Assembly: GCA_964036315.1 (NCBI GenBank)
Contig: OZ038478.1
Coordinates: forward strand, 140,298,156 to 140,362,155
Direction of reading: 5' to 3'
From: Acanthosepion esculentum
Taxonomy: Eukaryota > Mollusca > Cephalopoda > Sepiida > Sepiidae
Length of the DNA stretch: 64,000 bases
Position numbers and translations under genes: made by a program
Shown: in pieces, positions 1 through 10,171 of the stretch
Numbering within the stretch: position 1 is the first letter of the stretch
Layout of the letters: each line of letters starts with the position of its first letter
The notes under the pieces: model-generated
Databases searched by the model: none
What the model saw: only the letters and a program-made list of their open reading frames with translations
Told to the model about the DNA's origin: nothing

Positions 1-680
1 AAATTATGACAACTTCAAAAGCAGAAACCTGGTACGACTGCTAATGTTAATATACCCATCGGTCCAATTTCATTTACGATTATTCATAAAATTTCTGATG
101 ATTTTGTTCTGAGAGAGAACATAGTTGCTAATTTGACATCCTAGTATTTTAGTTCTGCTAGAATACCCTACACCTGCTTATGTCTATATGTTTCAAAAGA
201 ATATCCGTAAACAAAGAATTGAGTTTAAGGCAATCAGTTATCCCCGAATCATTGCAGGTGTTCAACCAACCAAACACTATTGTTTCAGGTTAACAAGTAA
301 ACATATACTGATTTTGTTAGGAAAAGTAACCTTTGTAGAAATATCTTACTGGTGTTTCACCCTATATCTTCCCCTCCCTTTATTTCTCCCAATTCATCTA
401 AGTATCATCTTAATAATATAGGAGTTTGCCGAATGTTTCTGAGCCCATCTCAGAAGCAATTCTAGATTTTATTCTGTATTTGGTCAGAATTTCAGTAATC
501 CGTCCGGAAAATCTATTGCTTTTATCTCTGTAATATGGTTCTTCATTTTACATGCCATTTCTATTCCTATATATTACTATCAGTAAATTGTTATTAATTG
601 TTCTTATTATTTTGAAAATGAAATTTGCTTATTGGTTATCTTAATATATTGAAAGGGATGTACGATGATTTTTTTAAAAA
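1..680. other. Non-coding AT-rich DNA, nothing recognised
   Basis: No domain-bearing ORF, RNA gene or repeat was recognised here. A 77-codon open frame at 188-421 has no recognisable motif and a composition typical of random AT-rich DNA. Confidence 0.6.
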
Positions 681-683
681 TTA

Positions 684-742
<59 letters not shown>
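681..742. repeat. (TA)n microsatellite
   Basis: Alternating TA with two TGTA/TACA interruptions. It abuts the fold-back hairpin that begins at 751. Confidence 0.95.
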
Positions 743-750
<8 letters not shown>

Positions 751-851
751 ACATAGAAGTCAGCATTTAGAGGCGGCAGTCTGTTTCCTGCTAGATGCAA
801 TCGTTAGGCCTGACGAAACAGCCTCTCACCTCTAAGTGTTGACTTCTATGT
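751..851. repeat. Fold-back hairpin / MITE-like element
   Basis: Outer arms 751-773 and 829-851 are inverted copies of each other, matching at 21 of 23 positions. On the + strand transcript both mismatches would be G-U wobbles, so the arm would pair along all 23 positions. An inner pair, CTGTTTC (781-787) and GAAACAG (815-821), extends the stem after a symmetric 7 x 7 internal loop, leaving a 27-nt terminal loop. Flanking (TA)n on the left fits insertion into a TA target, as in Tc1/mariner-type MITEs. A pre-miRNA-like RNA hairpin is an alternative. Function is unknown; only the fold-back is directly seen. Confidence 0.6.
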
Positions 852-1858
852 CCCCTTTTATATTTACACACACTCTGTCTCTGATATTGAGCACTTTACA
901 GTAAGAGCTTTTCTTTATGTGCTAACTCTGTTTGAAAAGAAGATTCATGCTACTCATTTTTTAATGACACGCTCACCCAAATAATGTAGGCTGAATATTA
1001 AAATAACTGAATATATCACTTTCATATTTATTTATGACCATAATTGCCACACAGAAAGACTGTCCATTAAAGTAAAAGGAATTTTAAGAGAAAATAGTTT
1101 TAGATATTTTTGTACATTGGGAAATAGGATACATTCCATTTCTGTATCATATTCTGCAGCCGATTCCTTCTGTACGATATTTGTTGATGCGAACAAATTC
1201 CCTCTCAGTCATTTGTTATTCCATTACCTTTAATGGTTTCAATCTAGAACTGTTCGTCTATGTCGCTATTTCTAATGCCTTGAGCCATGCTAATCTCTAC
1301 TAATGGATGCTCGACTCTGCGTTGTTAGGCAGATCAACAACTCGAAAACGGTGTCTTGTTATGATGGCGAATGAAAAGTGCGTGTTACAGTTGATCTGCT
1401 TTGCCGCAAGGTTTTTCATTTGAACTCACTTTGGGTTGAATTGAACGACCGCTCTGAAAAATAGGAAATCGAATTTGAGTCGTATTTCAGAAAATGTTTT
1501 CTTCAATTGATTCGAGTCTGTTGCCTGCGGGCGAGAGTGCATTACTGTCGGTCATCTAGAACACAGTATAGCAGTTCACGCTCCCAGTAATCAATAGATT
1601 TCGCGGAGTTGAATGTAGCGAAATGCAAAATAGACATTGACCATATGTTGCATTCTGTTATCTGAACCCGCCTTTAGATGCTTATATATTTGAATGATAT
1701 TATAACAGTATATCTTGGAATTTTACTCACTGATTTTAATCTGTAATATCAAATCGTCTAATTAATCAGCATATTCAATTCTGATACAAGAACATTTACT
1801 GGAATATGTTTAGACTATTACAATTAATTAATTAATTAATAATATTTAATTTATTATT
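852..1858. other. Non-coding DNA, no gene seen
   Basis: No coding frame or known repeat recognised. One short inverted repeat is present: GCAGATCAAC at 1329-1338 and its complement at 1390-1399, with 51 nt between. A short (AATT)n run lies at about 1821-1842. Confidence 0.6.
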
Positions 1859-1865
1859 TACATTA

Positions 1866-1896
<31 letters not shown>

Positions 1897-1898
1897 GT

Positions 1899-1958
<60 letters not shown>
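1866..1958. repeat. (CT)n-(TA)n compound microsatellite
   Basis: About 15 bases of CT repeat followed by about 78 bases of TA repeat with one TGTATACA interruption. Confidence 0.95.
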
Positions 1959-1961
<3 letters not shown>

Positions 1962-2198
1962 CCCATGTTTCATTAAATAATATAGACAAGTTTTGTCTAA
2001 TTATTTTAAGTGAGTTCCTTTCATATTGTCTGATAAGCTAAATCACATTACCATTGAAAGACGAAATGAAAACACCATATTGCTACATGTTTAAATCCAT
2101 TCTAAGCTTTCGGCTTATATAAGTCATTATCAAAAATGACAATTCCAATATGTCAAACAACAAAAGGACGACACAACAATGATAGTCTGCTCTTGCTG

Positions 2199-2330
2199 CA
2201 TACTCGTATATACGAGACGTGGGAGCCAAAATTGCGTCGCAGCTCGTGACGTCACACATGACCACAAGAGAGAGGAAAACGAGAAGTATTACGTATGGGA
2301 AGCCATTGGTATAAACCAATGGCTTCTGTT
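2199..2330. promoter_or_regulatory. Cluster of palindromes with a CRE-like site
   Basis: Within 130 bp there are three perfect palindromic elements. CTCGTATATACGAG lies at 2203-2216. GTGACGTCAC lies at 2246-2255 and contains the CRE/ATF consensus TGACGTCA (2247-2254). A hairpin with 12-bp perfect arms GAAGCCATTGGT / ACCAATGGCTTC and an ATAA loop lies at 2299-2326. The stretch is visibly richer in CpG than its neighbours. This could be an old promoter or enhancer, or the end of a mobile element. No gene is seen next to it, so regulation is only a suggestion. Confidence 0.25.
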
Positions 2331-2999
2331 ATAAATTTTCGCTTCTGACGAGAAGTGTCTGGTACACACAGGCTACTAATGTGCTTCGCAGTAGACGTAG
2401 CAATTAATTCAATATTGTCGTTCTATGTTATGATAGAGCATGGTGATAGAAACTGTTTTAATTTCAGTAATATGTTGAAGTACGAGGGTTTGGGAATTTA
2501 AACACACCCATGACATACAAAAATGAAGAGAAACAAGGAAAGTAGACACTAACGTAATGTTATTGGTGAATGAATGATACAAAATATTTGGTATATGTTC
2601 AAACGTTACATAGGGAAAATGCCGACATCTTGACGTGAAATTACATATAAAAAGAGAGAAAGCTCAAAAATCGAAACCAAACGTGCAGGAATAAAATATA
2701 AGTAAAGTTTATCACTGTTAAATAAGGTGAGAAGTGAAGCCACGAAAATGTTGGAAAGGCTTTAAAAAAAGCAGCGAGGAAAAGAAAAAAATATGAATGA
2801 CATTCACGAGCAGATAATTCAACGATGTCACGAAATTAAATATATTGTTTGAAGAAGTAGAAAAGACAGCAGATAAAATAATATGGATTGTTATGAAAAG
2901 GCGAAATACGCCAAAGAAAGACTCTAGAATAAGTGAAAGAGGGACACTCATTCAAGGCAAGTCAGGGAATGTGTGTGAGTCCGAATTTGATTCATATGG
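2331..2999. other. Non-coding purine-rich DNA
   Basis: A+G-rich stretch without a recognisable gene. Open frames at 2718-2951 (-) and 2845-3048 (+) overlap on opposite strands, carry no motifs, and the second runs into the GT microsatellite. Confidence 0.6.
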
Positions 3000-3107
3000 T
3001 ATGTGTGTTTTTGTGTATGAGTTTGTGTGTGTGTGTTCGTGTGTATGAGTTTGTGTTTGTGTGTGTGTGTGTGTGAGAGAGAGGGGGAGAGAGGGAGAGA
3101 GAGAGAA
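3000..3107. repeat. (GT)n-(GA)n compound microsatellite
   Basis: Imperfect GTGTGT with TATGAG and TTTGTG interruptions, passing at about 3075 into GAGAGA/GGGAGA. Confidence 0.95.
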
Positions 3108-4319
3108 TTTGATTTTATGGTGAGTGAGGAAATGTACGCAATTGTGTGAGGCTCAACATTAATTTATGGGATGAGAGGGAAGAAACATTTCGCTTTTTTC
3201 ATTTTTAACTATTTTGCCTGTTCCGTATTATTTTTCGCAATATATTTTATATATTTAATTCATAACACTAGCATGATGTAAGTTGTTTTAAATTTCCTTA
3301 TTGAATATAAAGTTACGGTGAGAAACCACATTTCTAAAAATCGAGAGGATTTTCGAGTGGTGCCGGAGAACGTTTCAACCCTATCAAGCGGTTGTCATTG
3401 TTTACTTCACAGGCCTATGGCTTTACCCAGAAAAGATGAACGACAGAGCAAATATCTGAATGAAAACTGAGCTATTTTCATTCAGAAAATTATTTTCTCA
3501 TTCATTTTTTATCAATAATGTTCTCAGCCAATAAGTAGTACATAAAGACAATACAATATTATTTTACTATTTTTACTATATTGAATTGTTAATAATTTTA
3601 CGATCACTATTGCTTATAACACTTCGTTTTATTTAAATTAATTTTTAATTAATCATGAAAAGGGTAACGGAAATAAAGTTAAAGCAAGAATGATAATTGA
3701 ACAATGATGAAAAGATAAGAATGAAAGACAATTGTTAGGATTAACAATATCATAATAGTTAAGACTAGTCATTAGCAAGTCTTGTTTCTAGTAAATTGAA
3801 CATTGAATAAGTGACAAAAGAGACGGAAAAAGTTATGAATATTTTCTTATACATGGCTGGCATTTGATAAATATTTTATCATTCATGATATTTTATTTCT
3901 TTTAGATGGTCCCTTTATATATAGACATCGTCATCAACACGTTTATATTATCATGCACAAACATACACGCAAACACACATATGGGTCAGGTTAGCAAGAA
4001 TATTCTGAACATCAATCAGGATCCTTGTATGTTCGGTAAAGAAAAACATTAAACAATTTGAAATTCTCTAATGTTCCTAGAGTGACGTTTCATTATTTAT
4101 ACCAATACAGACCTAGCTTATTATTTTTATTTATTAAATTGACAGAAAATATTCATAGGTTTCCAGGCATTTTCATTTTTTCTGTATTATACATATTATT
4201 TGATTTTTGGTACAGTTGCCGATCTGCATCTGCATTAACACTTATATTCATTTGTGAAACTAATTCCAGTATCTTTAGGTGCACTTTATACATCTAATTG
4301 CTCGGGCTGTGCCGAAGCA
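3108..4319. other. Non-coding DNA, nothing recognised
   Basis: AT-rich sequence. The 79-codon frame at 4058-4297 is hydrophobic and AT-driven with no identifiable domain. No RNA gene or known repeat recognised. Confidence 0.55.
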
Positions 4320-4680
4320 AACGGGCCATCTCTAACACATACAAAATAACTGATAAATTTAATAATTTGAACCAACATTTAAAAGACCCTGATGCCATTT
4401 TTAATGTGCCTATCACAAAATAAAAAAAAAATATCTGATGGAATTCTTCATGTACTGATCATAAAAGCAAGATCTTTGACACCATTAATAATGATCCGTT
4501 GTCAATAGCCAAAGAATTTAACACCTTTCCTAACGCCCTGCCATAGCCCAAATATCTGAGACCTTCCTAATGATCCGTCCACTAGAGCCAATATGTCTTA
4601 CACATTCCTAATGCACCAATCAAAAAAATCAAAATCTCTGATACACTTCTTAATGCTCAAACCATCAGAGCAAATAACTA
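4320..4680. repeat. Highly decayed ~40-bp tandem repeat
   Basis: A motif resembling CTGAYACCTTCCTAATG followed by a CCR-CAATAG-like tail recurs with starts near 4388, 4435, 4474, 4516, 4555, 4595 and 4637 (spacings about 39-47 bp). Copies differ widely, so this is an old minisatellite or a chain of eroded repeats. The open frames on both strands at 4593-4790 are a by-product. Confidence 0.5.
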
Positions 4681-4864
4681 TAAAGTGTGGCATCCACATT
4701 TCCCTTTGGCTATGGAAAAAAATGAATCGTTTAGATGTCAATAATTTTAATATGATTTTAACCTTACATTGTTCACACAATTATATGTGATACAAGTATT
4801 TTTCAATTAAAAGGTCCAATATATGTTATCACATATTTTCAGGGAAACCTTTCTCACTCACTCA

Positions 4865-4865
4865 G

Positions 4866-4953
<88 letters not shown>

Positions 4954-5131
4954 GTATATATATATAATGTATATATATATATAATGTATATATATATATA
5001 ATGTATATATATATATAATGTATATATATATAATGTATATATATATATAATGTATATATATATATAATGTATATATATATAATGTATATATAATGTATAT
5101 ATATATAATGTATATATATATATATATATAT
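4865..5131. repeat. (TA)n tract with periodic TAATGTA interruptions
   Basis: About 85 bases of nearly pure TA (4865-4950), then roughly ten blocks in which a TA run of 8-14 bases is followed by ATG. This gives a second-order period of about 16-20 bp. It produces artefactual tyrosine/isoleucine-rich frames. Confidence 0.95.
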
Positions 5132-5156
5132 CGGTTTTGTAGTGCGTATTCAATTT

Positions 5157-5243
5157 ATGTAACGTAAATCATTCAAACGAAAAACAAATACTGAAGCCAT
5201 ATAACTAGCTTCAGTATTTGTTTTTCGTTTGAATGATTTACGT

Positions 5244-5248
<5 letters not shown>
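5157..5248. repeat. Perfect palindrome, 41-bp arms, 10-nt loop
   Basis: The left arm 5157-5197 and right arm 5208-5248 are exact reverse complements; the loop CATATAACTA is at 5198-5207. (TA)n tracts lie beyond both sides: the left one ends at 5131, and the right one begins at 5249. It is probably a short MITE-like element inserted at TA, or an inverted duplication. Perfect arm identity implies recent origin, gene conversion between arms, or a fold-back assembly artefact. No coding content. Confidence 0.85.

Positions 5249-5313
<65 letters not shown>
5249..5313. repeat. (TA)n microsatellite
   Basis: About 65 bases of uninterrupted AT directly abutting the right arm of the palindrome at 5157-5248. 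Confidence 0.95.
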
Positions 5314-5314
<1 letters not shown>

Positions 5315-5575
5315 TGCTACTAATACTAAAGAAAACCAAGGATGTTAGTGTGACCAACAGAAAACTTGCCATGAAGAAAATTGCTCAAACTCCAGCTTAT
5401 AAAGAGAGAGGAAAAGATGTTTCACAAATGACACTAAGATTCGTATTCATGTTTCACAGTCTTAGCGATCTTCAGACGACCATAACGACTATATATATAT
5501 TTATATGGCCTGAAAACTGCATTAAACCATGAAAAACCCTATCGGCGCATTCTGATGATCTCAGTGTCTACAACC

Positions 5576-5576
<1 letters not shown>
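5314..5576. other. Non-coding DNA between microsatellites
   Basis: No gene recognised. The 99-codon frame at 5233-5532 starts inside (TA)n and has no domain. Confidence 0.5.
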
Positions 5577-5623
<47 letters not shown>

Positions 5624-5646
5624 AGACACACAAACACACTCACTCA

Positions 5647-5717
<71 letters not shown>
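5577..5717. repeat. (TA)n-(CA)n-(TA)n compound microsatellite
   Basis: Pure TA to about 5620, then CACACA with CACTCA interruptions to about 5685, then TA again to 5717. Confidence 0.95.
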
Positions 5718-5720
<3 letters not shown>

Positions 5721-5831
5721 AATGGACGAAATCCCTCATATTTTTCATGGATATTCATGTCTTAAACAGAATATTTATTTATTTACATCATCAAGCGGCC
5801 TGAATATTCGAGAATTTATGTTAGAAAAACA

Positions 5832-5917
5832 TGCGCCCACCAGCAGGATTCGAATTTGCATCCCATAGGAGAAATCGTCATTAGATCTGGCATATCTTGA
5901 CCTTTCGGACACGTAGG
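5832..5917 (-). repeat. tRNA-Ser-like pseudogene or SINE head
   Basis: On the minus strand an A-box-like TGTCCGAAAGG (5901-5911) precedes a B-box-like AATTCGAATCC (5847-5857, consensus GGTTCGANTCC). Between them lies a long variable-arm-like segment (TTTCTCCTATGGGATGCA), and after the B box comes CTGCTGGTGGGCG. This order resembles class II tRNAs, especially tRNA-Ser (GCCGAGTGGTTAAGG ... GCAGGTTCGAATCCTGC). Acceptor ends do not pair properly and the A box is degraded, so it is not a functional tRNA. It could be an old tRNA pseudogene or the head of a tRNA-derived SINE. Similarity is by eye only. Confidence 0.5.
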
Positions 5918-6457
5918 CCTTCCTGATCAAACTAAGCACGAATAATGCTTTTGAACAGATGGATTTACCGACTCTAGAAATAATCCATTTCCTAAGAAAT
6001 TGTCTATTTTTTGTTAGGATACGAACAGAACATAATTGGTTTCTACACAAATCCATCAAACTGCTTACGAAATAACACCTGCCTGCTCGCCTCACCTATG
6101 CTCAAAGTCATATTAATAAGCTAGAAACATTCTGGCAAATGTTTTATGTTGGAGGTGAGTCCAGACTAGTGCTAATGCGTAGGAACAATAAGAGTTCATA
6201 ATACGGCTTATGAAGAGAAAAATCTCATACCAACCATTAAATTATGGTTTCGGTGTGCTATTCTGATGTTGGAAGATTTAAAATAATACGCATTGACAGA
6301 ACAATGATCTCTGCAAGATACTAAGCAATTTTGAACGAATGTGTCTTGTCCACAGTTAAAAAGTTGACTTTAGGTTAGGTCTGGATCTTTCGATAGAACA
6401 ATGATCTGAAGAATCAAATGAAGTCCACAGAAGTTTCTTAAAAATACATTTTCTCTC
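5918..6457. other. Non-coding DNA, nothing recognised
   Basis: No coding domain seen. The frame at 5775-6095 (-) spans the tRNA-like unit in a non-biological reading. Confidence 0.5.
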
Positions 6458-7585
6458 TTGAAACGGCCTCGACAAAATCCTGATGAAAACCCAGGTGCGA
6501 TTCAAGTTCATGTAAGAAACCCAGACAAAATCAAAAAAAATGTCGACCACCTAAATCATCACAGCCTCAGGCTTCTTGAGAAGATTGATAATATCCTCAT
6601 CATTTTCAACCTTCGTATCTACTGCGACTTCAACATCCAAGACAAAGAATGTCTACTCCACTCCAACAAAACTGAAAATGAAGGCAGATATTGCGGAGAC
6701 TTCTCCAACACGTAAGAAATAATCCAGATCATCGAAGAATGTCCGCGTGTCCCGGATTTGACGGGACAACAAATAAACATCCTTGACATTTTTTAAATTC
6801 ACTCCTGATAAATGCTTTGCAAAAGTTTTCCAATAGACAACACAGACTATTCCCTAATCAGTGTACAGATTGATTCCAAACCTAAAGCATCCCCTGATGA
6901 ACCATTCCATAAATCTATTTTTGCTATGCGAAGGCAGACTGGCGCAGCTTTCGAACCTACATGATGGAAGCTCCCTTCCAAACTTCTTAAAAAATGCTGC
7001 CTCCCGAACTGCTGCCATTGTCAATGATTGGATCATTTCTGGAATAGACATTATTATACTCTCCCAAAAATGTCAGCAAAAAAAACAAGAGTTACCCTGG
7101 TTCATTCCTAAATGCACTACAGCCATAACTCACCGAAAATATTACTTGATTATCTATCACAATGTGTAATGTAGTTTGCTTCTTACTGCATTCAGAACTG
7201 TCTGATATCTTTGCAAATTACCTAGAAAACATCAATCCTAACTGCTAAGCAACATATTGTTTCTGGTGAATTCTGGAAGATCACGAACCAAATCATGAAC
7301 GAAATTAAAACGTCTGTGCCCACAAATCTTCCTCGATAGACAAGGCGATATTTACTTAGCATTAGGCGACAAAGACCAACCCCTCCTAAAGTTCCCACGT
7401 CACACAGTCGCAGTAATATTACGATTACAGAACGGGAGTTCTCTAGATTTATCAAAGGCCTTGACCCTAAGAAAATGACTGATTCAGATCTAATTGCAGT
7501 GGTTGAATTTAAGAATATCAACCCGGAAATATACTCAATTCTAACCAAGTTATTCAACTGCTGCTTGAAGGAGAAATGTGTGTAT
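6458..7585 (+). pseudogene. LINE (non-LTR retrotransposon) remnant: endonuclease to start of RT
   Basis: A broken copy of a non-LTR retrotransposon ORF2, which in an intact element encodes an AP-like endonuclease and a reverse transcriptase for target-primed insertion. Visible in order: LLEKIDNIL then CDFNIQDKECLLHS (about 6575-6660, matching the GDFN motif region); IIEECPRVPDLTGQQINILD (about 6720-6795); DYSLISVQID (about 6848-6877, equivalent to the SDHxL endonuclease motif); a WFIP...THRKYY stretch (about 7098-7145); and near 7440-7575 KKMTDSDLIAVV and ILTKLFNCCLKEKC, resembling the region just before RT motif 1 in jockey/CR1-like elements. Several stops and frameshifts separate these pieces, and the sequence enters a TG-rich tract at about 7577, losing the rest of RT. 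It is dead. The clade is uncertain, and the element 5' end is not defined. Confidence 0.65.
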
Positions 7586-7660
7586 GAGTGTGTATGTGGG
7601 TGTTTGGGTATGTTTGTGTGTCTGTGAATGCGTGTCTGTGTATGCGCGTGTCTGGGTGTT
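7577..7660. repeat. Imperfect TG-rich simple repeat
   Basis: TGTGTATGAGTGTGTATG-type sequence that replaces the LINE reading frame at its 3' side. Confidence 0.85.
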
Positions 7661-8356
7661 AACAATATATTTTATTGTTACACGTTATTTTATACAGACA
7701 AAAATATTTAAATAAATGCTCTGTTTATAATAAACAGTATTAACAATATTTACCGGCCAGAATTTTGGGACCTTCTACTGATATCGAACCTGTATCATAT
7801 ACGGAACCGTCATATACCATGACGTGCTATACCAGTTTATCTACAGGGGAGTGTCGGGTTAGCAAGGTCGATTTTACTGCTTTTAAACTACAACTTTCCA
7901 TGATTTCCCTCGAAGGATCATATCTGCTCGAAGCGTATCAAAATGTAAACAGATGACGACACACGTTACGAAACGGACAAAATTGGCACTCATTTTAATA
8001 AATATATAAATATATAGATATAAATGAAATCCATGAAAAATTACAAAAAAACGTGTGAAGCGTTTTGACCTAGAGAACTACATCGGAATAAAGTGATGTT
8101 TACGTTGCTGTTTTACACATGAGCATGAAGGAGAGGAGACGCTGATATTTAAAAATTATATTTTTACTTTTTATGTTTCAATATATAGTTCAGCCTATTT
8201 TATTCACTTTCTATTGTTTATGATTCCATCCCCTTTGTTATTAAATATCTGATAGTAATAAAACAAGGTTAAATCTTGTGAAAACGGGATTGAAAATTAT
8301 CTTTCTCATAGGTATTACTAAAGATTTCTCACATAAATATGTAAATATCGTCTTCC
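7661..8356. other. Non-coding DNA, nothing recognised
   Basis: AT-rich. The 63-codon frame at 7765-7956 shows no domain. No RNA or repeat family recognised. Confidence 0.5.
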
Positions 8357-8357
8357 A

Positions 8358-8415
<58 letters not shown>

Positions 8416-8451
8416 TTTTGTGTGTGTGTGCGTGTGTGTGTGTGTGTGTGT
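8357..8451. repeat. (TA)n-(TG)n compound microsatellite
   Basis: About 20 bases of TA followed by about 75 bases of TG with TTTG and GCGTG interruptions. Confidence 0.95.
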
Positions 8452-9087
8452 AATAAAATTGCTTAAACACTAATATTCCATGGTTATAATTTATAAAATT
8501 GAAATCGTAATGAACATCCAATTCATCAGACCGACAAATTCAAAAAGAAATCAGAAAAACTAAGACTGGGAAAATAAAATTTAGTGAGAGTGTATGTATG
8601 AGAGTGGGGGACGAATGTGAGAGGTAAATGAAATATATAGAGAGGGGTAACAGACAAGAGAAGGACAGGAATTCATAAATATGAAGATGGGGATAAAAAT
8701 TTAATAGAGAGAAGTTTTAAAGAGAAGTTGAATGACGGTTTAAATGAGGGAAATACAGGTAAATATGAATTATTTTCCGATGCATAATCCATTACTGAAT
8801 CGCTGACATAAATTAAATTAAAAACGACACCGGAAATGGGTTTATACATTTGTGGTGACACTACGCACAATAAAGGACGATGTAATCTAAACTTAAAGAT
8901 CAGAGAAAAGAGAAAAAAAGGGGAAGATAGAGGTGGCAACTAAAACCGAATTGCATTTATAAAAGAGCTGCTGTACAACCAAGAAGATTTGACAACATAT
9001 CACCTACAGGTTACAAATTTGATGTAAACATATAAAACATAAAGAATATTTAATCTAGGAAGAACCTCCTACTTCTCTGACCCAAAA
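8452..9087. other. Non-coding DNA, nothing recognised
   Basis: Purine-rich patches (8580-8720) and AT-rich DNA. The 88-codon frame at 8673-8939 (-) is the complement of the purine-rich patch, with no motif. Confidence 0.5.
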
Positions 9088-9156
9088 CACATACGTATAT
9101 ACACAACGTATTTATATTTACACGTACATACATATATATATATATACGCATGTACA

Positions 9157-9237
<81 letters not shown>

Positions 9238-9261
9238 ATATCCATACACGTCCACACCTTC

Positions 9262-9302
<41 letters not shown>

Positions 9303-9599
9303 CATACATATACATACGGACATACACATATGTGCACATAAACATATATACATAAAACCTTACACACCTCCATACATTTACATACACACACTCATCTAAA
9401 CAAATATACAACGTAACTAAATATCTATCCATGTAACTATACATATACACATAAATACAAATATACATACATATACACATACACATATATACACGTATAT
9501 ACTTATACATATGTATACATACATACCTAAACATACGCAAATAAACAGACGCACATATATATACATATATATATATGCACACACATATACATACATACG

Positions 9600-9635
<36 letters not shown>

Positions 9636-9663
9636 CACAGACATATATATATATATATATATA

Positions 9664-9725
<62 letters not shown>

Positions 9726-9728
9726 AAT
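9088..9728. repeat. Long composite TA / CA / CT / CATA simple-repeat block
   Basis: About 640 bp consisting almost wholly of ACATAC, (CT)n, (CA)n and (TA)n runs, the largest simple-sequence block in the left half. The long overlapping open frames in it (for example 9118-9606) are Tyr/Ile/Cys/Val-rich artefacts of dinucleotide repetition. Confidence 0.95.
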
Positions 9729-10171
9729 TAAAAAATAAAAGGTAAAATAACTTTTAAAAGTTAAAAAAAAATTAAAAAACTCTATCCATCCAAATATAAA
9801 TTTAATTATAAAAATAGATGGGTGGAATTAAATTAATTTGTACTTAAAGAACACTGAGGGAGAAAACGTTAACAATCTTAAAAACTCACGGAGTGATAAA
9901 GGCGTATCTATCCCCTAAGTTTACATATATACCTAGGTATATAAATGTCAGAAAATTATTTAGGAAAACTTTTACCTACATACCCACATACACATATATC
10001 AACATATGTATAAAGTTTGCTAACCAAAATTAAATGATCCAAAAATATATAGAGCACCACATAAACATGCACAATGATACATATAGATAATCATTCTATT
10101 TAAATGTTGTGTCCGATGTTAGTGATCCAAGATGGAACTGTCACAGGTAACAACACGTTATAAAACAGTGT
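9729..10171. other. Non-coding DNA, nothing recognised
   Basis: A/T-rich sequence downstream (3' side, minus strand) of the PLE remnant. It may include the remnant's 3' untranslated tail, but no diagnostic feature is seen. Confidence 0.4.

Noticed and set aside
188..421. 77-codon open frame
   Set aside because: No motif, no supporting context, composition typical of AT-rich non-coding DNA.
2083..2319. 78-codon minus-strand frame as a small membrane protein
   Set aside because: Hydrophobic by composition only; it overlaps the palindrome cluster and has no homolog I recognise.
5545..5570. CTGATGA at 5550 as a hammerhead box
   Set aside because: No GAAA box or stem II follows.
5832..5917. Functional tRNA gene
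   Set aside because: Acceptor ends do not pair, the A box is degraded and the B box lacks the GG; a relic or SINE head fits better.
6854..7665. Minus-strand open frames opposite the LINE
   Set aside because: They are antisense shadows of the LINE remnant and the TG-rich tract; the plus strand carries the conserved motifs.
9088..9728. Long open frames on both strands, up to 162 codons
   Set aside because: They are produced by TA/CA/CATA repetition, overlap in several frames, and consist almost only of Tyr, Ile, Val, Cys, Met and His.
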